Source of the DNA: Pagrus major
Taxonomy: Eukaryota; Chordata; Actinopteri; Spariformes; Sparidae
Direction: 5' to 3'
DNA length: 64,000 bases
Assembly (NCBI RefSeq): GCF_040436345.1
Contig: NC_133218.1
Location: forward strand, 7,857,539 to 7,921,538
A model generated the notes under the pieces. It did not search any database, was not told the DNA's origin, and worked only from the letters and a program-made list of their open reading frames with translations. How positions within the stretch are numbered: the stretch's first letter is position 1; each line of letters opens with the position of its first letter. Below are positions 25,093 to 36,694 of this stretch, piece by piece. The position numbers were made by a program, and so were the translations under genes.

Positions 25093-26014
25093 TCCTCCCT
25101 CCTCTCAGAACACTTGCGGAACATTCACATCATTTCTTCTTCTCCTCCTTCTTCTTCTGTGGTATCTGGCAGATCGCAAAAAACAACTTCAAAGGTGCAC
25201 ACTGCCACCCATCCGTGTGTAGATGCTGCGCTTGTTAAACCATTGAAAGCAATTTGGCTAAATATTATCGTCGCTATTTGTCGGCTAGAATTGATCAATA
25301 CCGATAAATAGCTGATAGTACCAATTACACAATACTGGGAAACAGTCTCCCGTGGCTCCAGAAGGAGATGTCTCAAGTAACCCTGGTGGTGTCATAGTGA
25401 CACCGAGAGTTTATCAGAACAAGTTGATAAGAAAAGCCGCTATCACAAACTTTGGCATGGAGGTCGAAAAAACGTGAGCATTTAGGCAGGGGAAGTCTAC
25501 CACAAGATGCTACTGAGTTGCAGTGTTTTTGGAGCATGACCCAGAATTGGGACTAAAATTCTCCGTCTCTGCTGCTTCATTTTTGACCGTCCTGCTTTTA
25601 CCCCAACCGATTTAAGAAAGGGCAATACTATATTGCTGGACTGTGCCTTTATCTACTTGTGAGAGACAGTCCTAAAGGGTCTGGACAAAGAACTCTCTTC
25701 CTTTTAAAGAGTACTCAAGGGGTTCAATATCACACTTTCATAAAGTTGGTGAAGGATGGTTAAAAATTGTAATTTCAATGACATTTCTCACAGTCAAAGC
25801 AGAACTCCCCATGACTATTATAACTTAATATATGGAACTGAGTTCCTCTTTAACATTCATCTATCCTGTGTTTATTATTATTATTTCACACCACGAGCTG
25901 CCCAGCAACCAGCCTTCTCTTGTGCCTTGCTCAAGGGCACCTTGACACAGTTTTTAAATGGAGGGGAGAGAAACACACGGCCACATACAACTCAGATGAT
26001 TCAGAAGTTACAAT
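25093..26014. other. Intergenic stretch without a recognisable gene
   Basis: No supportable exon. Around 25135-25160 there is a short TTC/CTC run, and around 25260-25320 a segment with the CGATAAATAGCTGATA style seen in other decayed teleost repeats. Confidence 0.4.
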
Positions 26015-26202
26015 GGTAACACTTTATAATAATTATCATCAATAAATGTTTATTGATGAATTACACAGTATTAATTAACCATTTACAAAGTATTACAAAC
26101 ATCAGTTGCAACTTAACGATAAACAATTGCTTAATAAATGGTTTATAAAGTTTTAGCTAGACATTTACACTTTATTAATGGTGGTTCTTATAAAGTGTTA
26201 CC
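26015..26202. repeat. Short MITE with AACACTTTATAA ends
   Basis: The left end GGTAACACTTTATAATAA is matched by the right end TTCTTATAAAGTGTTACC as an inverted repeat. The element is 188 bp, AT-rich and has no coding capacity. A more diverged relative lies at 14644-14958. Unlike the other small elements here it is not flanked by TTAA. Confidence 0.75.
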
Positions 26203-27107
26203 CGACTAACCTTTCAGGCTCCTTCCCTCCAAACTGGGTAAAAACACTTTCATTGGACTCCCCATGGACATGAAGGCAGCTGTTGCTCTTTTTGTTCCTG
26301 TGATTACACCTTGATTTGACGTCAGGTACCAGAGCTGCGCTGAGGGCAGCAGGGGGCCATCGTCAGCCGGCTGAGTAGTAAGTGGTCCTGTGTGCAAACC
26401 GAGAAGCTAGAAATGGCCTGTATTAGCTCGCCCTGACCTTCACATCTCACATCTCAACTGATGGATCAAGCCTGCGAACTTGGAAAATAAAGATGGGGAA
26501 AAAAAGCTAATGCAAAAGTCTACGACATTAACTGTTGTCCCAGCAGGCATGACTAGAAAGAACAGGCTGATTGCTGAGAATGGGTCGGAAACATCAGAAT
26601 GCTCTTACCTAAGACGAATTATCAAAGCCATATTCCACAGGAACATTAGCCTGCTATGATGGATATTTTCAGTAAGAGGAAGAGGAAGCCAAGTTGATCA
26701 GAAAAGCTCTCTCTGCAGTCCCCCTCTGAGGTCACCACACAGGCATAATTACACAGCGCCTCACAGTGCTCCTCTGTGGCCGGTGTGCAAACACTGCCAT
26801 CTATTGTTAAATGATGAGAACGTGCCTGCTGCTGGAGCTTAACAGTTCACCTCGAGCAGGCATGACAGGCCCACACAGTTCAGCATTAAGTGTGCACTCC
26901 AAACAGCAGCAATAACATTCGGTGTTCAGTTTTCAGTGCTCCATGTGTTCTCATTAACTGCTGCAGCTCTAAAAGACCAAAACAACTCACAGCAAGAGCC
27001 CTTCTGATCTAATTTCAGTTTAAACTCATATTATTATTATTTTATTCCCCTTTTTTACCATGGCTGGTGAGGTGCTATGTGTTTGTGGTCCACTAAGGTA
27101 TACAGCC
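26203..27107. other. Intergenic stretch without a recognisable gene
   Basis: No gene, RNA gene or repeat end is recognised. The sequence is complex and non-repetitive, and could include conserved non-coding DNA, but there is no direct evidence. Confidence 0.4.
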
Positions 27108-27961
27108 TTAAAGGATAAGTTCACCCAAAAATGAAAATTCAGTCATGATCTCCTCACCCCCACACAGATGGAAAGTTGGGTGAAGTTTCATAGTCCACTA
27201 AACATTTCTGGAGCTTTACAGCAAAACAATGTTGCAGCATTCTCATAAACAACAGAAGCAGATGAGGACTTGTTTTAAAACGTCAAAAAGAAATCTATTC
27301 AATTCAATTCAAAAAACTTTATTTGTCCCCGGGGGGCAATTTAAGGCACATGGAGTAGTTGTACACAGACACAAACAAGTCAGCATGTTCAAACAAGTTA
27401 GTACCTGGAAAAGATAAATACAAATCAAATAAAGAATAAAATAGACTAAATAAACTAAGTAAGATATTTACAGTATTGACATGAGGTGCAAAGTAGCATT
27501 GAGGTAGGTTGGGTTGTGCATGAAGAAGCAGCAATCTAGAAAAGTATAAAATGGCTCCATACAGCTCACCCAGTGTAATCCAAGTCCCTGGAAGCCCCAG
27601 AACCAACAGTGATTTGAAATCTTCACTATAGCCTCTACGCTAAAAGCGTAAAAAGCTGGCACCCCATCTGGTGTGTGTGCACAAGCTCAACCGCATGTTG
27701 AGGGTGTAAAAAGAACGTCTTTTCAAATCAAGTTGTGATTTGGGGGCTTCAGAGGACCTGGATTATTTTTTATTTTTCTAAACATTGAAATCAAGTCCCC
27801 ATCTACTTCAGTTGTTTAAGAGAATGCTGCAACACTGTTTTGCTGTGAAGCTCCAGGAATGTTTTGTAGACTACAGTAGAAACTTCACAAGACTTTCCAT
27901 TGGCATGGAGGTGAGTAGATAATGACTGATATTTTTATTTTTAGGTGAACTTATCCTTTAA
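27108..27961. repeat. Family B MITE, copy 1, with a nested insertion
   Basis: TTAA-bounded element whose ends are AGGATAAGTTCACCCAAAAA and the inverted counterpart TTTTTAGGTGAACTTATCCT, with similarity extending about 50 bp inward (CAGTCAT...CTCACC). It is 854 bp against 467 bp for the copy at 42847. Aligning the two places about 290 extra bases between roughly 27250 and 27540, so the difference is mainly a nested insertion. Confidence 0.8.
27295..27540 (-). repeat. Reverse-oriented LINE-tail-like insertion inside family B copy 1
   Basis: It begins ATTCAATTCAATTC followed by ACTTTATTTGTCCCC and GGGGGCAATTTAAGG, then AT-rich sequence with AAATAAAATAGAC-like runs. This is the reverse orientation of an A-rich, TTGAATT-tailed retroelement end. 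It is absent from the otherwise alignable family B copy at 42847. Confidence 0.6.
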
Positions 27962-28758
27962 AGAAACAGTCTTAAAGTTTCCTAGACTTAGACTTAAGAG
28001 TCACCTAAAAATATTCTTCTGCTTAGTAGAAGTACCTGTCATCGAAGTCTAAGTGTGATACTTCAGTGCTGACTGACTGCTAGGTGAAAATAAGAACTCA
28101 AAATATGTCCGCCTGAAATACCCCCACTCAAGCACTTAATCAGCCAATAACAGGCCTCCAAAATGTCATGCCATGGCTGCATCAAATCAATTATCACAGC
28201 TTCATACACATCCTGTCCTGACTGGACCCATCATGCATTCTATTACATGCTTCAGTATATTGAGGCAGTCAAGAGGAAAGCTTATATAAGATCATTTCTG
28301 CTTCATCATGTGTGGGTATTGTTGTGGACAGGCCTCTGTACTCAATCGTCATTCTCAACTGCTTCTGCTTTTATTCTTACAATCAAGAAAACGCAGCATT
28401 AATGAAATTCCTAACAGTCCTTTTTCACAGCAAATATTTTGACATTTCGTGAAAGTCAAGGCAAAGGTACATTTAATTACATTAGTAATGCTGCTTCCAC
28501 TTATGTGAGCCAGTCCCTGGGTCCTGGTATTGTGCCTGTTGGCTCAGTGGAATATCTTGCTGGATTGAGGCCATTGTTAATGTTATTAATTACACCTGTG
28601 GCTTTTTTCTGCTATGACAAGTCAGAATGTCAGTTGTGAAAAAGGTCTATTGTTAGGACCTGTAGTGTGAACACACTGTATACTAAAGACCTGCTGAGAA
28701 AGAGCATGTAGTAAAGAAAAGCTCTTTTGAAGTCAACCAGGATTTAACATGAATTTGA
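27962..28758. other. Intergenic stretch without a recognisable gene
   Basis: No coding or RNA feature is recognised. The sequence is moderately AT-rich and contains no obvious repeat ends apart from the elements that flank it. Confidence 0.4.
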
Positions 28759-29100
28759 TTAAAGGGGCACTGTGTAGGTTTGGAGAAGAAATTCAAGCTC
28801 AGATTTTTTATATTTTCAATTTTAATGATGTAATAATACAAACTCAGAAATATTTATCTTTTCCTGGTGAATAAACAAGCTGTTCTCAGAGGAAAATAAG
28901 GTCCGCAGAACACTGTTTGAAGCTAGAAAGGTGGCAGGGTCCGCCAAATTTAAACAAAGTAAAACAGTATGAAATTGTGTCGTCCTTTACATTGTCAACA
29001 TGAGTGGAGAGGAAATGTGTTTTCTAAGCTTCTCTTCTGTTTCATCTATCATGTTTTATTATATTGAAGATTACAAAAAATGCATTCTGGGTAGTCTTGC
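28759..29100 (+). repeat. Family F teleost repeat, right end not found
   Basis: It starts at TTAA with AGGGGCACTGTGTAGGTTTG and continues with GAAGAAATTCAAGCTCAG, TAATAATACAAACTCAGAAA, GGCAGGGTCCGCCA and AACATGAGTGGAGAGG. I recognise these blocks as a frequent teleost repeat. No inverted partner of the left end is visible downstream, so the copy is probably truncated. Confidence 0.6.
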
Positions 29101-29297
29101 TCATGACAAGGTGTGTATGACTTTGCAATAGCAAACTAAAACTCTAAAGCCTGTTCATGTGTGTACACACATGTAGATATGGATATATGTGTACATGTGT
29201 GTAACATGTGTGCCATTGGACAGGAACACTTTATCTACCTCACGATTCGCTCCTTAATGCGACTATAATGCTTAAACGACAACAGGAAGCCTTTCTA

Positions 29298-29600
29298 CCT
29301 CTGCAAAGGAGGTTCATGTTTTCACTGTTCATCGGTTGGTTGGTTTGTCAGCAGGATTACCCAGAAACTACTGAACGGATTTTCTTGAAACTTGGATGAA
29401 GGATGGGTCCTGGCCCAGAATAGACCCCATCCACTTTTGGTGCGGGTCCGGATAAAGGGGCAGTTCCAGGTATTTTTTTCTCACTTTCCTTCACATTGCG
29501 ACATAGGGTTTGTTTGTTTGTTTTACTTTTTTGTTATATCCTCAAGCAATAATGAATGAATCTTGATAAAAAGAAAAATTTAAAATCAGGTGTATGGACT
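29298..29600 (+). repeat. Family H dispersed repeat, copy 2
   Basis: It aligns block by block with 20341-20640: CTGCAAAGGAGGTTCATG, CAGCAGGATTACCCAGAAAC, CTTGAAACTTGGATGAAGG, TTTTGGTGCGGGTCCGGAT, TCACTTTCCTTCACATTGCG and CAATAATGAATGAATCTTG. The GTTTGTTTGTTT run is expanded in this copy. Confidence 0.7.
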
Positions 29601-29733
29601 ATGCTTTTGTAATCTTTTCTTCTTTTCCTTTCCTTAAGTGTTGTCTTGCATTGTCTTCTGTCTCTGTAATGTATTCAAATGTACCTCTTTGTAATCCTTT
29701 TACCCTTTTATGCCTACTTTTAATATGAATATT

Positions 29734-29946
29734 TTAAAGGGGCTCTATGCAATAATTTGTTGCAATTTTCATGTATTCATAATTTTTTTTATTGGACATA
29801 TGTAAGCAGATTATGCCTTGACGTCTCTCTCAGTTCCATGTACAATCCAGCGGTTAATTTGTTTAAGTTGTTTAATGCTTTAAGATTCGCTTTCAATTTT
29901 ACATGACCAGTTTCCAGCACGACAAAGTTCTACAGAGCCGCTTTAA
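29734..29946. repeat. Family D MITE
   Basis: A 213 bp TTAA-bounded element with left end AGGGGCTCTATGCAATAATT and right end TACAGAGCCGCT, a partial inverted repeat. The interior is AT-rich with no coding capacity. It lies about 145 bp past the mrpl46 polyadenylation signal. Confidence 0.6.
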
Positions 29947-30090
29947 TCATAAATCAATGTTTAGGACCAATTTTATTAAAATCATGGAAGTTTTACAGTG
30001 GATATCACTTGGTAATGTAAAGTGCAGGTGAGCTCTGAGAGTTCTGCTAACTTAAAAACCACAATTCACAAAGTTAGTTTGGAAAAACAA

Positions 30091-30096
30091 TTTATT
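30091..30096 (-). terminator. mrpl46: mrpl46 polyadenylation signal
   Basis: TTTATT on the plus strand reads AATAAA on the minus strand, 120 bases past the mrpl46 stop codon. It is the nearest canonical hexamer, implying a short 3' UTR of about 140 bases. Confidence 0.7.
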
Positions 30097-30215
30097 TATA
30101 CACATATATTGAATGAAAGAGCATTTTATGATACAGGACGACAGACAAGTGACAAGGGTAACTTTCTGAGCCTCATAAATATGGTTCTGTAAGTCAGTGT
30201 CCCTGTCTTTGTGCA

Positions 30216-33200
30216 TCACAGTTCGAGGATGAATCGTTCGACCTTCATCATGTACGCTGGCTTCAGGTAGCGCTGCAGCTCACTTTTCTTCAGCCACAGC
30301 AAAGAAGGGTTTTGGGCTGCGGGGGGCCCGCTGTCTGACAGAACGGCTTTGAAGAAGAACACCTTTATTCCGACCGAGCTCTCGGTCCGCGCCGCTTTGG
30401 GCAGTTTGTACTTGTACACTCCACAGGGGGCGTTGCCGAGGAAAGTCGCCTTGAAACCAGCTGCTGAGGGGAAGAACATGTTGTGAGTTAATTCATCTGG
30501 AGACAAAAGGTGAGCTTAAGTGCAGATGTTCCCAAAATTTAATGCGGTCGTACTACTTACTCGCATAATTAAGTGTGGCATTACCCCAATGCTCTGTTTC
30601 TCATTCAATGCTGTGACAACAACACACTTTTCTCAATTAAGTTCTAATCCAATCTTGTGTCATCTAAATCACATGCTCCCTGTTGGCTCAACATGCAGGC
30701 TGAGGCAGCACTGTGACCATGTTAGAGATTCAATTCCCACCGAGTCCGGCTATATTAAAAATGGATTGGCTCCTGCTACTGTAAAACACTTTAAATAAAA
30801 CCCTCTTCCATCTGACACACGTTAATGTCAAGTGGAAAGTCTAATGGGGAGTGATTGATGGAGTTGGCACATTAATAGTTCATGAGCAGTGTTGTGAAAC
30901 AGTTTAAGATAGTCAGTCACAGGCTATTTATTCAGAGAGCTTAAAGGCTTGATTTCCATCGGATGCAGAAAGAAAAAAAAGAGGAGAGACAGTTAACAGC
31001 TAATGTTAAATTTCTTGTGCGAGGGATCATTATCAAATCCCTGGAACATTTGTTCCATGTTTTGCCAGCCGTGACCCCAGAGTGTCTTCCTGTCATTATC
31101 TTACTCTTGAAGTCTAATCCACAGAGGACACCAGCGGACGTCTAAGTGGATATGACAACTACTCCTGAACTACCAGGGGAATTTGATTGGTAAAACGCTG
31201 CGTATATAAATGAATCGTTGCTCGCAGGCTTTCGAATGATTCGACCCTCTTGTTGTCGTTAATATGGATGATTGTACTGAAATACCACACAGCTATTTTA
31301 GATAAGATCGCATTAAACTTAAATGATCCAGAGGATAAAAGTGGGTCATTGCAGCAGAAGAGATGAGAGTGTAGATACAGCCATAATGCAGCAAATGGAG
31401 CATGTTGACAATAATACAACCTATAACAGCACCTTATATTCTGCCGTAAGCTATGGTCTTGAGGTTAATTGAAATACATTATAAACAATTTTCTCTACCT
31501 TCCTCACACTTCAATATGCTCATTCTGGTTTTTTCATTCTATTTTATTTACCGTTAATTTTCTCCAAAAGAGATGCGAGAACAGAAGTAACTCTTCTATT
31601 GATGAAAATAAAAAAAAACATTATCTATAATCATGAATCAGGCCTCTACCAGTGGAGCTAAATTTTAAGTAGTGTTAGTGCATTGATAACAGAGACATGT
31701 AGCTCTTTTTGCAACACAATAACCCATTCCAAAATAATGCACTGACATAAATACAGGAATTAGTATTCAGTGTGCGTTTTCTGTTTGTCTGTTTGAAGAA
31801 TCCCCAAGAGCATCGTCTCTCTTCTTATGAAACCAAACATGCACCCTTGTATTTCAGAGATGTCATGTTTTGCTATATTTTACAGTTACATGGAAATCTA
31901 CACTGTATTCTCCCTCTGTCTGGAACACTCCGTTTTAGCTACTGTCTCTTTAAGGCCCCCCCTCCTGAATACCCAGTCTGCTCTGATTGGTCAGCTCACA
32001 CACACATGAGCCAGCACTGCTAACAACAACAGAGCAGCTAAATCAATTCTTACGCACCAAACTAGCTGCTAGGCATAAATGATACAAACGTGTGACGTAG
32101 TGTGATGTCAGAAAGTCACAGAATTAAAGGCGGGACTACTGACGAGGCGTTTCAGGAGCAGCGTTTTCTGTGGGAGAGAGGAGCTTCTGTTGGTGCAGAC
32201 TTTGACCATTTTAACTTTTAAGATGATTTACCTATATAACACACTGAAGGAAAGAAAGAAAAATGAAAAGTGAGGAACCTTTAAGCAATGTGAAAATGTT
32301 GATATATTTAAAAAGAACCAAAATACACTACCGCTCAAAAGTTTGGGGTCACTTTGAAATTTCCTTATTTTTTCAAAGAAAGACACAATTTTATTCCATC
32401 AAAATTACACTAAAATTGATTATAAATAAAGCCTCGATATTGTAAATGTGGTAAATGACCATTTTAGCTGGAATTGGCTCATTTTTAATAATCGGTGAGC
32501 AGAGGACCATCTTCAGTAACCATCACTCTTGTGGTCCAAGGGCCCATTGTGTTAGCTAATCCAAGTCTGTCGTGTTTAAAGGTCCTATTTGTAAGAAAAG
32601 CTGATTTTTATGTCTCATTCCTAACTTGTCAAATACTGACGCTTTGGGATTGTAGGTCGGGTTGGACAGCATCCCTATGCGTCAGTGTTTGACGAGTTGG
32701 GAGTAAGACTCAAAAATCAACTTTTCTTACAAATAGGATCTTTAAAAGGCTAATTGGTCTTTAGAAAACCCTTGTGCAAATATGTTAGTACAGCTGCAAA
32801 CTGTTGTGCTGATTAAGGAAGCAATAAAATTGGCCTTCCTTAGGCTAGTCGAGTGTTTGAAGCATCAGCATTTGTGGGTTCGATTTTAGTCTCAGAATGG
32901 CCAGAAAAAAAGATTACTGCTCTGAAACTAATTAGTTTATTCTCGTTCTGAGAAATAAATGCTTCTCTATACGAGAAAAAACTAAAGATCTCAAACGATG
33001 GTGTGTACTACTTCCTTCAAAGAATGAGTAGAAAGAGAAAAAAACTATCAACGTCAACAGCGGAGAGGTGACTCCAGGATGCTGGCCTTCTAGGCAGAGT
33101 GGCAAAGCCACATCTGAGAATAACTAACAAAAGGAAAAGATCATGATGGGCAGAGACACTGGACAAACTGAGACTAGAGAAAGTGTTATGGACAGAAGAA

Positions 33201-36200
33201 TTTAAGTTTGAGGTGTTTGGATCACATTTGTGAGACAGAACAAATGAAAAGATATTGGAGGAGTGCTGGATGTGGGATCTGGGGTAAAGTGGCAGCTTTG
33301 TTCGAGGTTAAAGGGATCTTAAAGGGATCTTAAAGGGATCTTGAATAAGAAAGGCCATCACTCCATTTTTTAACACCATACCATACTCTGTGGACGGCAG
33401 TTCATGGGAGCCAACTTCATCCTACAACAGGATAATGACCCACAGCACAGCTCCAAACTATGAAAATCTACTAAGAGAAGAAGCAGTCAGCTGGTATTCT
33501 GTCTTAAATGAAGTGGCCAGTGCTGTCACCAGACCTCAACCATACTGATTGTTGCAAATGGACGATTGTTTGACGAAAGCAAAGTTTGAAGGACAAAATT
33601 ATTATTTCTAGTAAAAATAATTTTTTCTAACCTTGTCAGTGTCTTCACTACAGTTTCTATTCATTTGGCAACTCATATGACGGATTCAATTTTGAGTTTT
33701 AATGGAAAATTATTTTATTATTTTTTGGGTGAACACAATCTTTTGAGTGGCCTTGTATTTTAGAGTAGAGCAGGTCACTCCTGCTGAGGATAAATAGCTC
33801 TGGGATACAAGCATGGAATACTGTTTACCGGCCAATATCAGTTATACGTTATTGGCCGATCACAGATATATCTTATCAGCCTATATGTTGTCCGATATGC
33901 GCTGCTTTTCGGTGATTAAAAATTAATAGTAATAATTAATTAATTCCCAGTGAAGTTGACTTTTTTCATTGCTTTTATGTCATTTTGGATAATAAAGTTT
34001 ATTTCTAAACTGTTAAGTATCCTGATGCCATTTCACATCTTTGTCACAAGTGTTCCGTAAATACATTTGAGGGATCCTTGCAAAAAATGTTTATATTACA
34101 CAAATATATATTGGCCACTTTATATTACACATAGATAGATATATAGATATATATAAGATATAATGTAAATTAGCTGATATAACGATATAAGAAATGATTT
34201 TACTCCCTAGTATTGGTAGTTATCAGTCCAGAAAATCGAGTATCAGTCGGGCTCTAGTAAATGAAAATGGAAGGTAGGGAGGTAGGTAGAGGGAATCAAA
34301 ATATTAGCAGCTTCATTTACACATGACTTCTACCAACATTTAAAAGGTCATGTTGGTGTTACCTGGCAGGGAAGCGACGGCTCTCTCGGCCGTCTGCCGC
34401 AGCGTTTCTCCCTCCTGCCACTGAGTCTGAGGCAGCAGCCACAGCTTCTGCCCGCCGACCTCCTGCTCGGCCAGAAGGAGCAGCGAGTTGGCCAGGCAGC
34501 GCTTCGGTGAGGTCAGCTCCTTATCTACATCAGCTAAACAAGAGACAGGACCATCAGACGCTTCACAACAGCTACATCTCTCTGTGAAACTGTCAAGCAA
34601 AATCTACACAAACACTGGAAATGTCACGGGGAATAAAATGCAAATTGGGAGTGCTGGAGCGAGTAGATTTTCTGAATGTCAAAAAAATAATATAAGTCTC
34701 TTTCCTCTCTGGTAATTTACTTTACATCGAGATGTATGTGACGCCTTCAGATTATCTTTTTTTTCTTTCTGTCCTACTTGATTAATGATTGGAGCAAGAC
34801 AAAAGGCTGAACACTCTAATGTATTTTATCAGGCACACTTATATTAGTTATGGATATTTTCATACAGTGTATATTCTGCTTTACTTGTTCAAACATTTTG
34901 TCCATTTCCCATACTGACCTTTGACCCTCGGCGCTGGCTGGAAGCTCTTCAGCTTCTGCTCCCAGGAGTCTTCCAGGTCCTGAGCCAACATGATGTCCTG
35001 GTCCCCTTGGCCATCCTCTTCGTCCGAGTCATAGTCGTCTGCCTGCTTGCGACTCATTCTCTCAGCGTCCTCCAGCAGCTGCAGCTCGTGGTCCGACAGC
35101 ATGCTTTTCTCCTGCTCCATCTGAAATCAAGCCACAGCGCGTCTGATGTTTGTGAAGGAACAAAGTGACTGTGATCTACCTCATTACCCTCTGTAGCTCG
35201 ACATTATTCCACCACTTATGTCACAATATGTGTTTACAGTGTGTCTACAGCTGCATAAAATGTGAAGAAGAACAAAGCACAACAAAAAGACATAATGTTT
35301 ATCATAATTTTAAATTACTTAAGGGTGATTTTCATCACTCGTATGATGATTTAGTAACAAAGGGATATAATCACCACCATAATATGTGTAAAAGCTTATT
35401 GTTATTTCCTGTTGTTTCATATGCTGTATATGCCCTTTATTTTTTGTTTAAGGACCTCATCTACTACTATTTGTACACACCTTCAATCTCTGGTAATAAC
35501 AAAGAAGCAATTCAAGTGGAAGTGACCAAGTATGTGAGATAAGCCCCCAACTACGATGCTTGTAAACTTACGGAATTCAAATGTTATGAGAATAAACTTC
35601 ATGGTAATATGTCGAGCCGATCAAAATTCTGTTTTTCTAATAATTTGCGTTACATCTCAATTTGAGACTGACTGAAGAAACTTTTGCCATTCACTCAGGA
35701 AACAGATATATTGCCATATTTCCTTTCAGAAATTTATTTATTTATTAATTTATTATACTATTTTAATCCCACAAGGGGAAATTCTTTTTAGAAACAGACA
35801 TTATTCAAATAAAAAGGAATCAGATTGATGCCTGCACAGTGTTAATTGATGTACAGCCTATCAAGCAGACAGATTACACAGCAATGGCAGAACTTCTCAG
35901 TCCCTTATGAAGTATAAAAGAAATGAGAGGTTTCAATATTGTTTATTGCACAACCTCTTGCAATATATGGATGGTCTCTATAAACTGAACATCCTGTCCA
36001 GACATCTTAGGTGGATTGCTAACAGTATGTCAAATTAAAGAGCCTCCCTGAATAATCTTAAAACCACATTTTACTAGTTATGACTTATAAACAACATAAA
36101 CTGCACATTCCCAGATTGAAAGTCAGGTGTTACACTGGATTGTGTGACCCACTTGACCTGATTTATATTTACCACTACATGTTTGTATCACTGTCACACA

Positions 36201-36694
36201 ATATATGTTTTATAAGTGTTAACAAAATCGGTGCCTCCATAGTTTTTAGAAGGATACGTAAACCATAGGTCGATAGAGCACTTCATCTGTCAACCTTTCC
36301 TTCTTCAGCATCGCAGATCATGAGATGGAACTGATTTCAAAGTGTAAATGTGGGATAGTTTGCCTCATATAGTTGCTAAAACCCGTTTTGATAATCACTG
36401 TTAACGCTTCTTTTTAGTACTGAATAAACGCACCTGGTGCAATAATTGTTTGAACTGCTCCTCTATGGGGCTGCAGTCCGCTGTAATGACCGGAAGCCTC
36501 TGCAGACACACCGCTGCCATCAAAGTCCAAGGAGAACTCGCTCTTTCCGTCACATTTTTAGTCTGCAGAACCGTCCGACAAACAGAAGTGCTAGAAAACG
36601 GACGAGTCGCCGTGTTCACGATCGCTGTCCGGCTAAAACTAGACAAAAACTGTAAGAGAGACCGACTCGCCATCCTTCTACAGGGCGCAGCCAT
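30216..36694 (-). CDS. mrpl46: Large ribosomal subunit protein mL46, mitochondrial
   Basis: Structural protein of the mitochondrial 39S subunit, with a Nudix-like fold that is not thought to be catalytic. Four coding exons were read by hand: 36694-36434, 35120-34919, 34533-34363 and 30463-30216. They join in phases 0, 1 and 1 at GT/AG sites and give 293 aa; the human protein is about 279. Exon 1 carries an Arg/Ser-rich mitochondrial presequence beginning [14 protein letters not shown]. Exon 2 is acidic, with [20 protein letters not shown] and EDSWEQKL as in the human protein. Exons 3-4 hold the Nudix-like part ([44 protein letters not shown]). An upstream in-frame ATG at 36709 exists; 36694 was chosen because it matches the vertebrate MAAP start and has a good context (AAAATGG). 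Intron 3, 3.9 kb, is filled with transposon debris. The gene is head to head with mrps11. Confidence 0.94.
30464..32325 (-). other. mrpl46: mrpl46 intron 3, 3' portion
   Basis: Intronic sequence between exon 4 and the Tc1-like element. Positions 31895-32300 match, from memory, a teleost repeat (CTCTTTAAGGCCCCCCCTCC, CTCTGATTGGTCAGCTCAC, GTCAGAAAGTCACAGAATTA). The rest is unremarkable AT-rich DNA, and no additional exon is supported. Confidence 0.5.
32576..32745. repeat. Family C foldback element, copy 1
   Basis: A 170 bp TTAA-bounded near-palindrome. The left arm starts AGGTCCTATTTGTAAGAAAA and runs to ACTGACGC; the right arm is its inverted partner, running from GCGTCAGTG to TTTTCTTACAAATAGGATCT. 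The arms are about 65 bp with few mismatches around a loop of about 40 bp. Inserted in the Tc1-like element, so it is younger than it. Confidence 0.85.
33308..33342 (+). repeat. Three-unit tandem repeat of 11 bp
   Basis: TTAAAGGGATC is repeated three times without change inside the decayed Tc1-like transposase region. Probably a local slippage expansion. Confidence 0.85.
33815..34255. repeat. Decayed repeat in mrpl46 intron 3
   Basis: It contains CCGGCCAATATCAGTTATAC and TATTGGCCGATCACAGATAT near the left, and TATCAGTCGGGCTCTAGT at the right. I associate these with a common teleost DNA element. The interior includes TAGATAGATATA-type simple sequence. Boundaries are approximate. Confidence 0.45.
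35121..36433 (-). other. mrpl46: mrpl46 intron 1
   Basis: An intron of 1,313 bp with donor GTGCGT and acceptor TTTCAG. At 35735-35800 there is a TTTATT-rich segment followed by ATCCCACAAGGGGAAATTC, the reverse of a retroelement tail like the insertion at 27295. Open frames here have no family resemblance. Confidence 0.6.

Larger units (their letters stand above)
32326..33755 (+). mobile_element. Decayed Tc1-like DNA transposon in mrpl46 intron 3
   Basis: Flanked by TA at 32324-32325 and 33756-33757. The left end (CACTACCGCTCAAAAGTTTG) is matched by the inverted right end (reverse complement CAAGGCCACTCAAAAGATTG). Between them lie remnants of a Tc1-type transposase in plus-strand reading: [12 protein letters not shown] near 33428-33464 and WPVLSPDLN near 33511-33540. 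These are the catalytic-core signatures around the second and third acidic residues. Frameshifts and stops are frequent, so the copy is dead. It lies antisense to mrpl46 and is interrupted by a family C hairpin element at 32576-32745. Confidence 0.85.
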
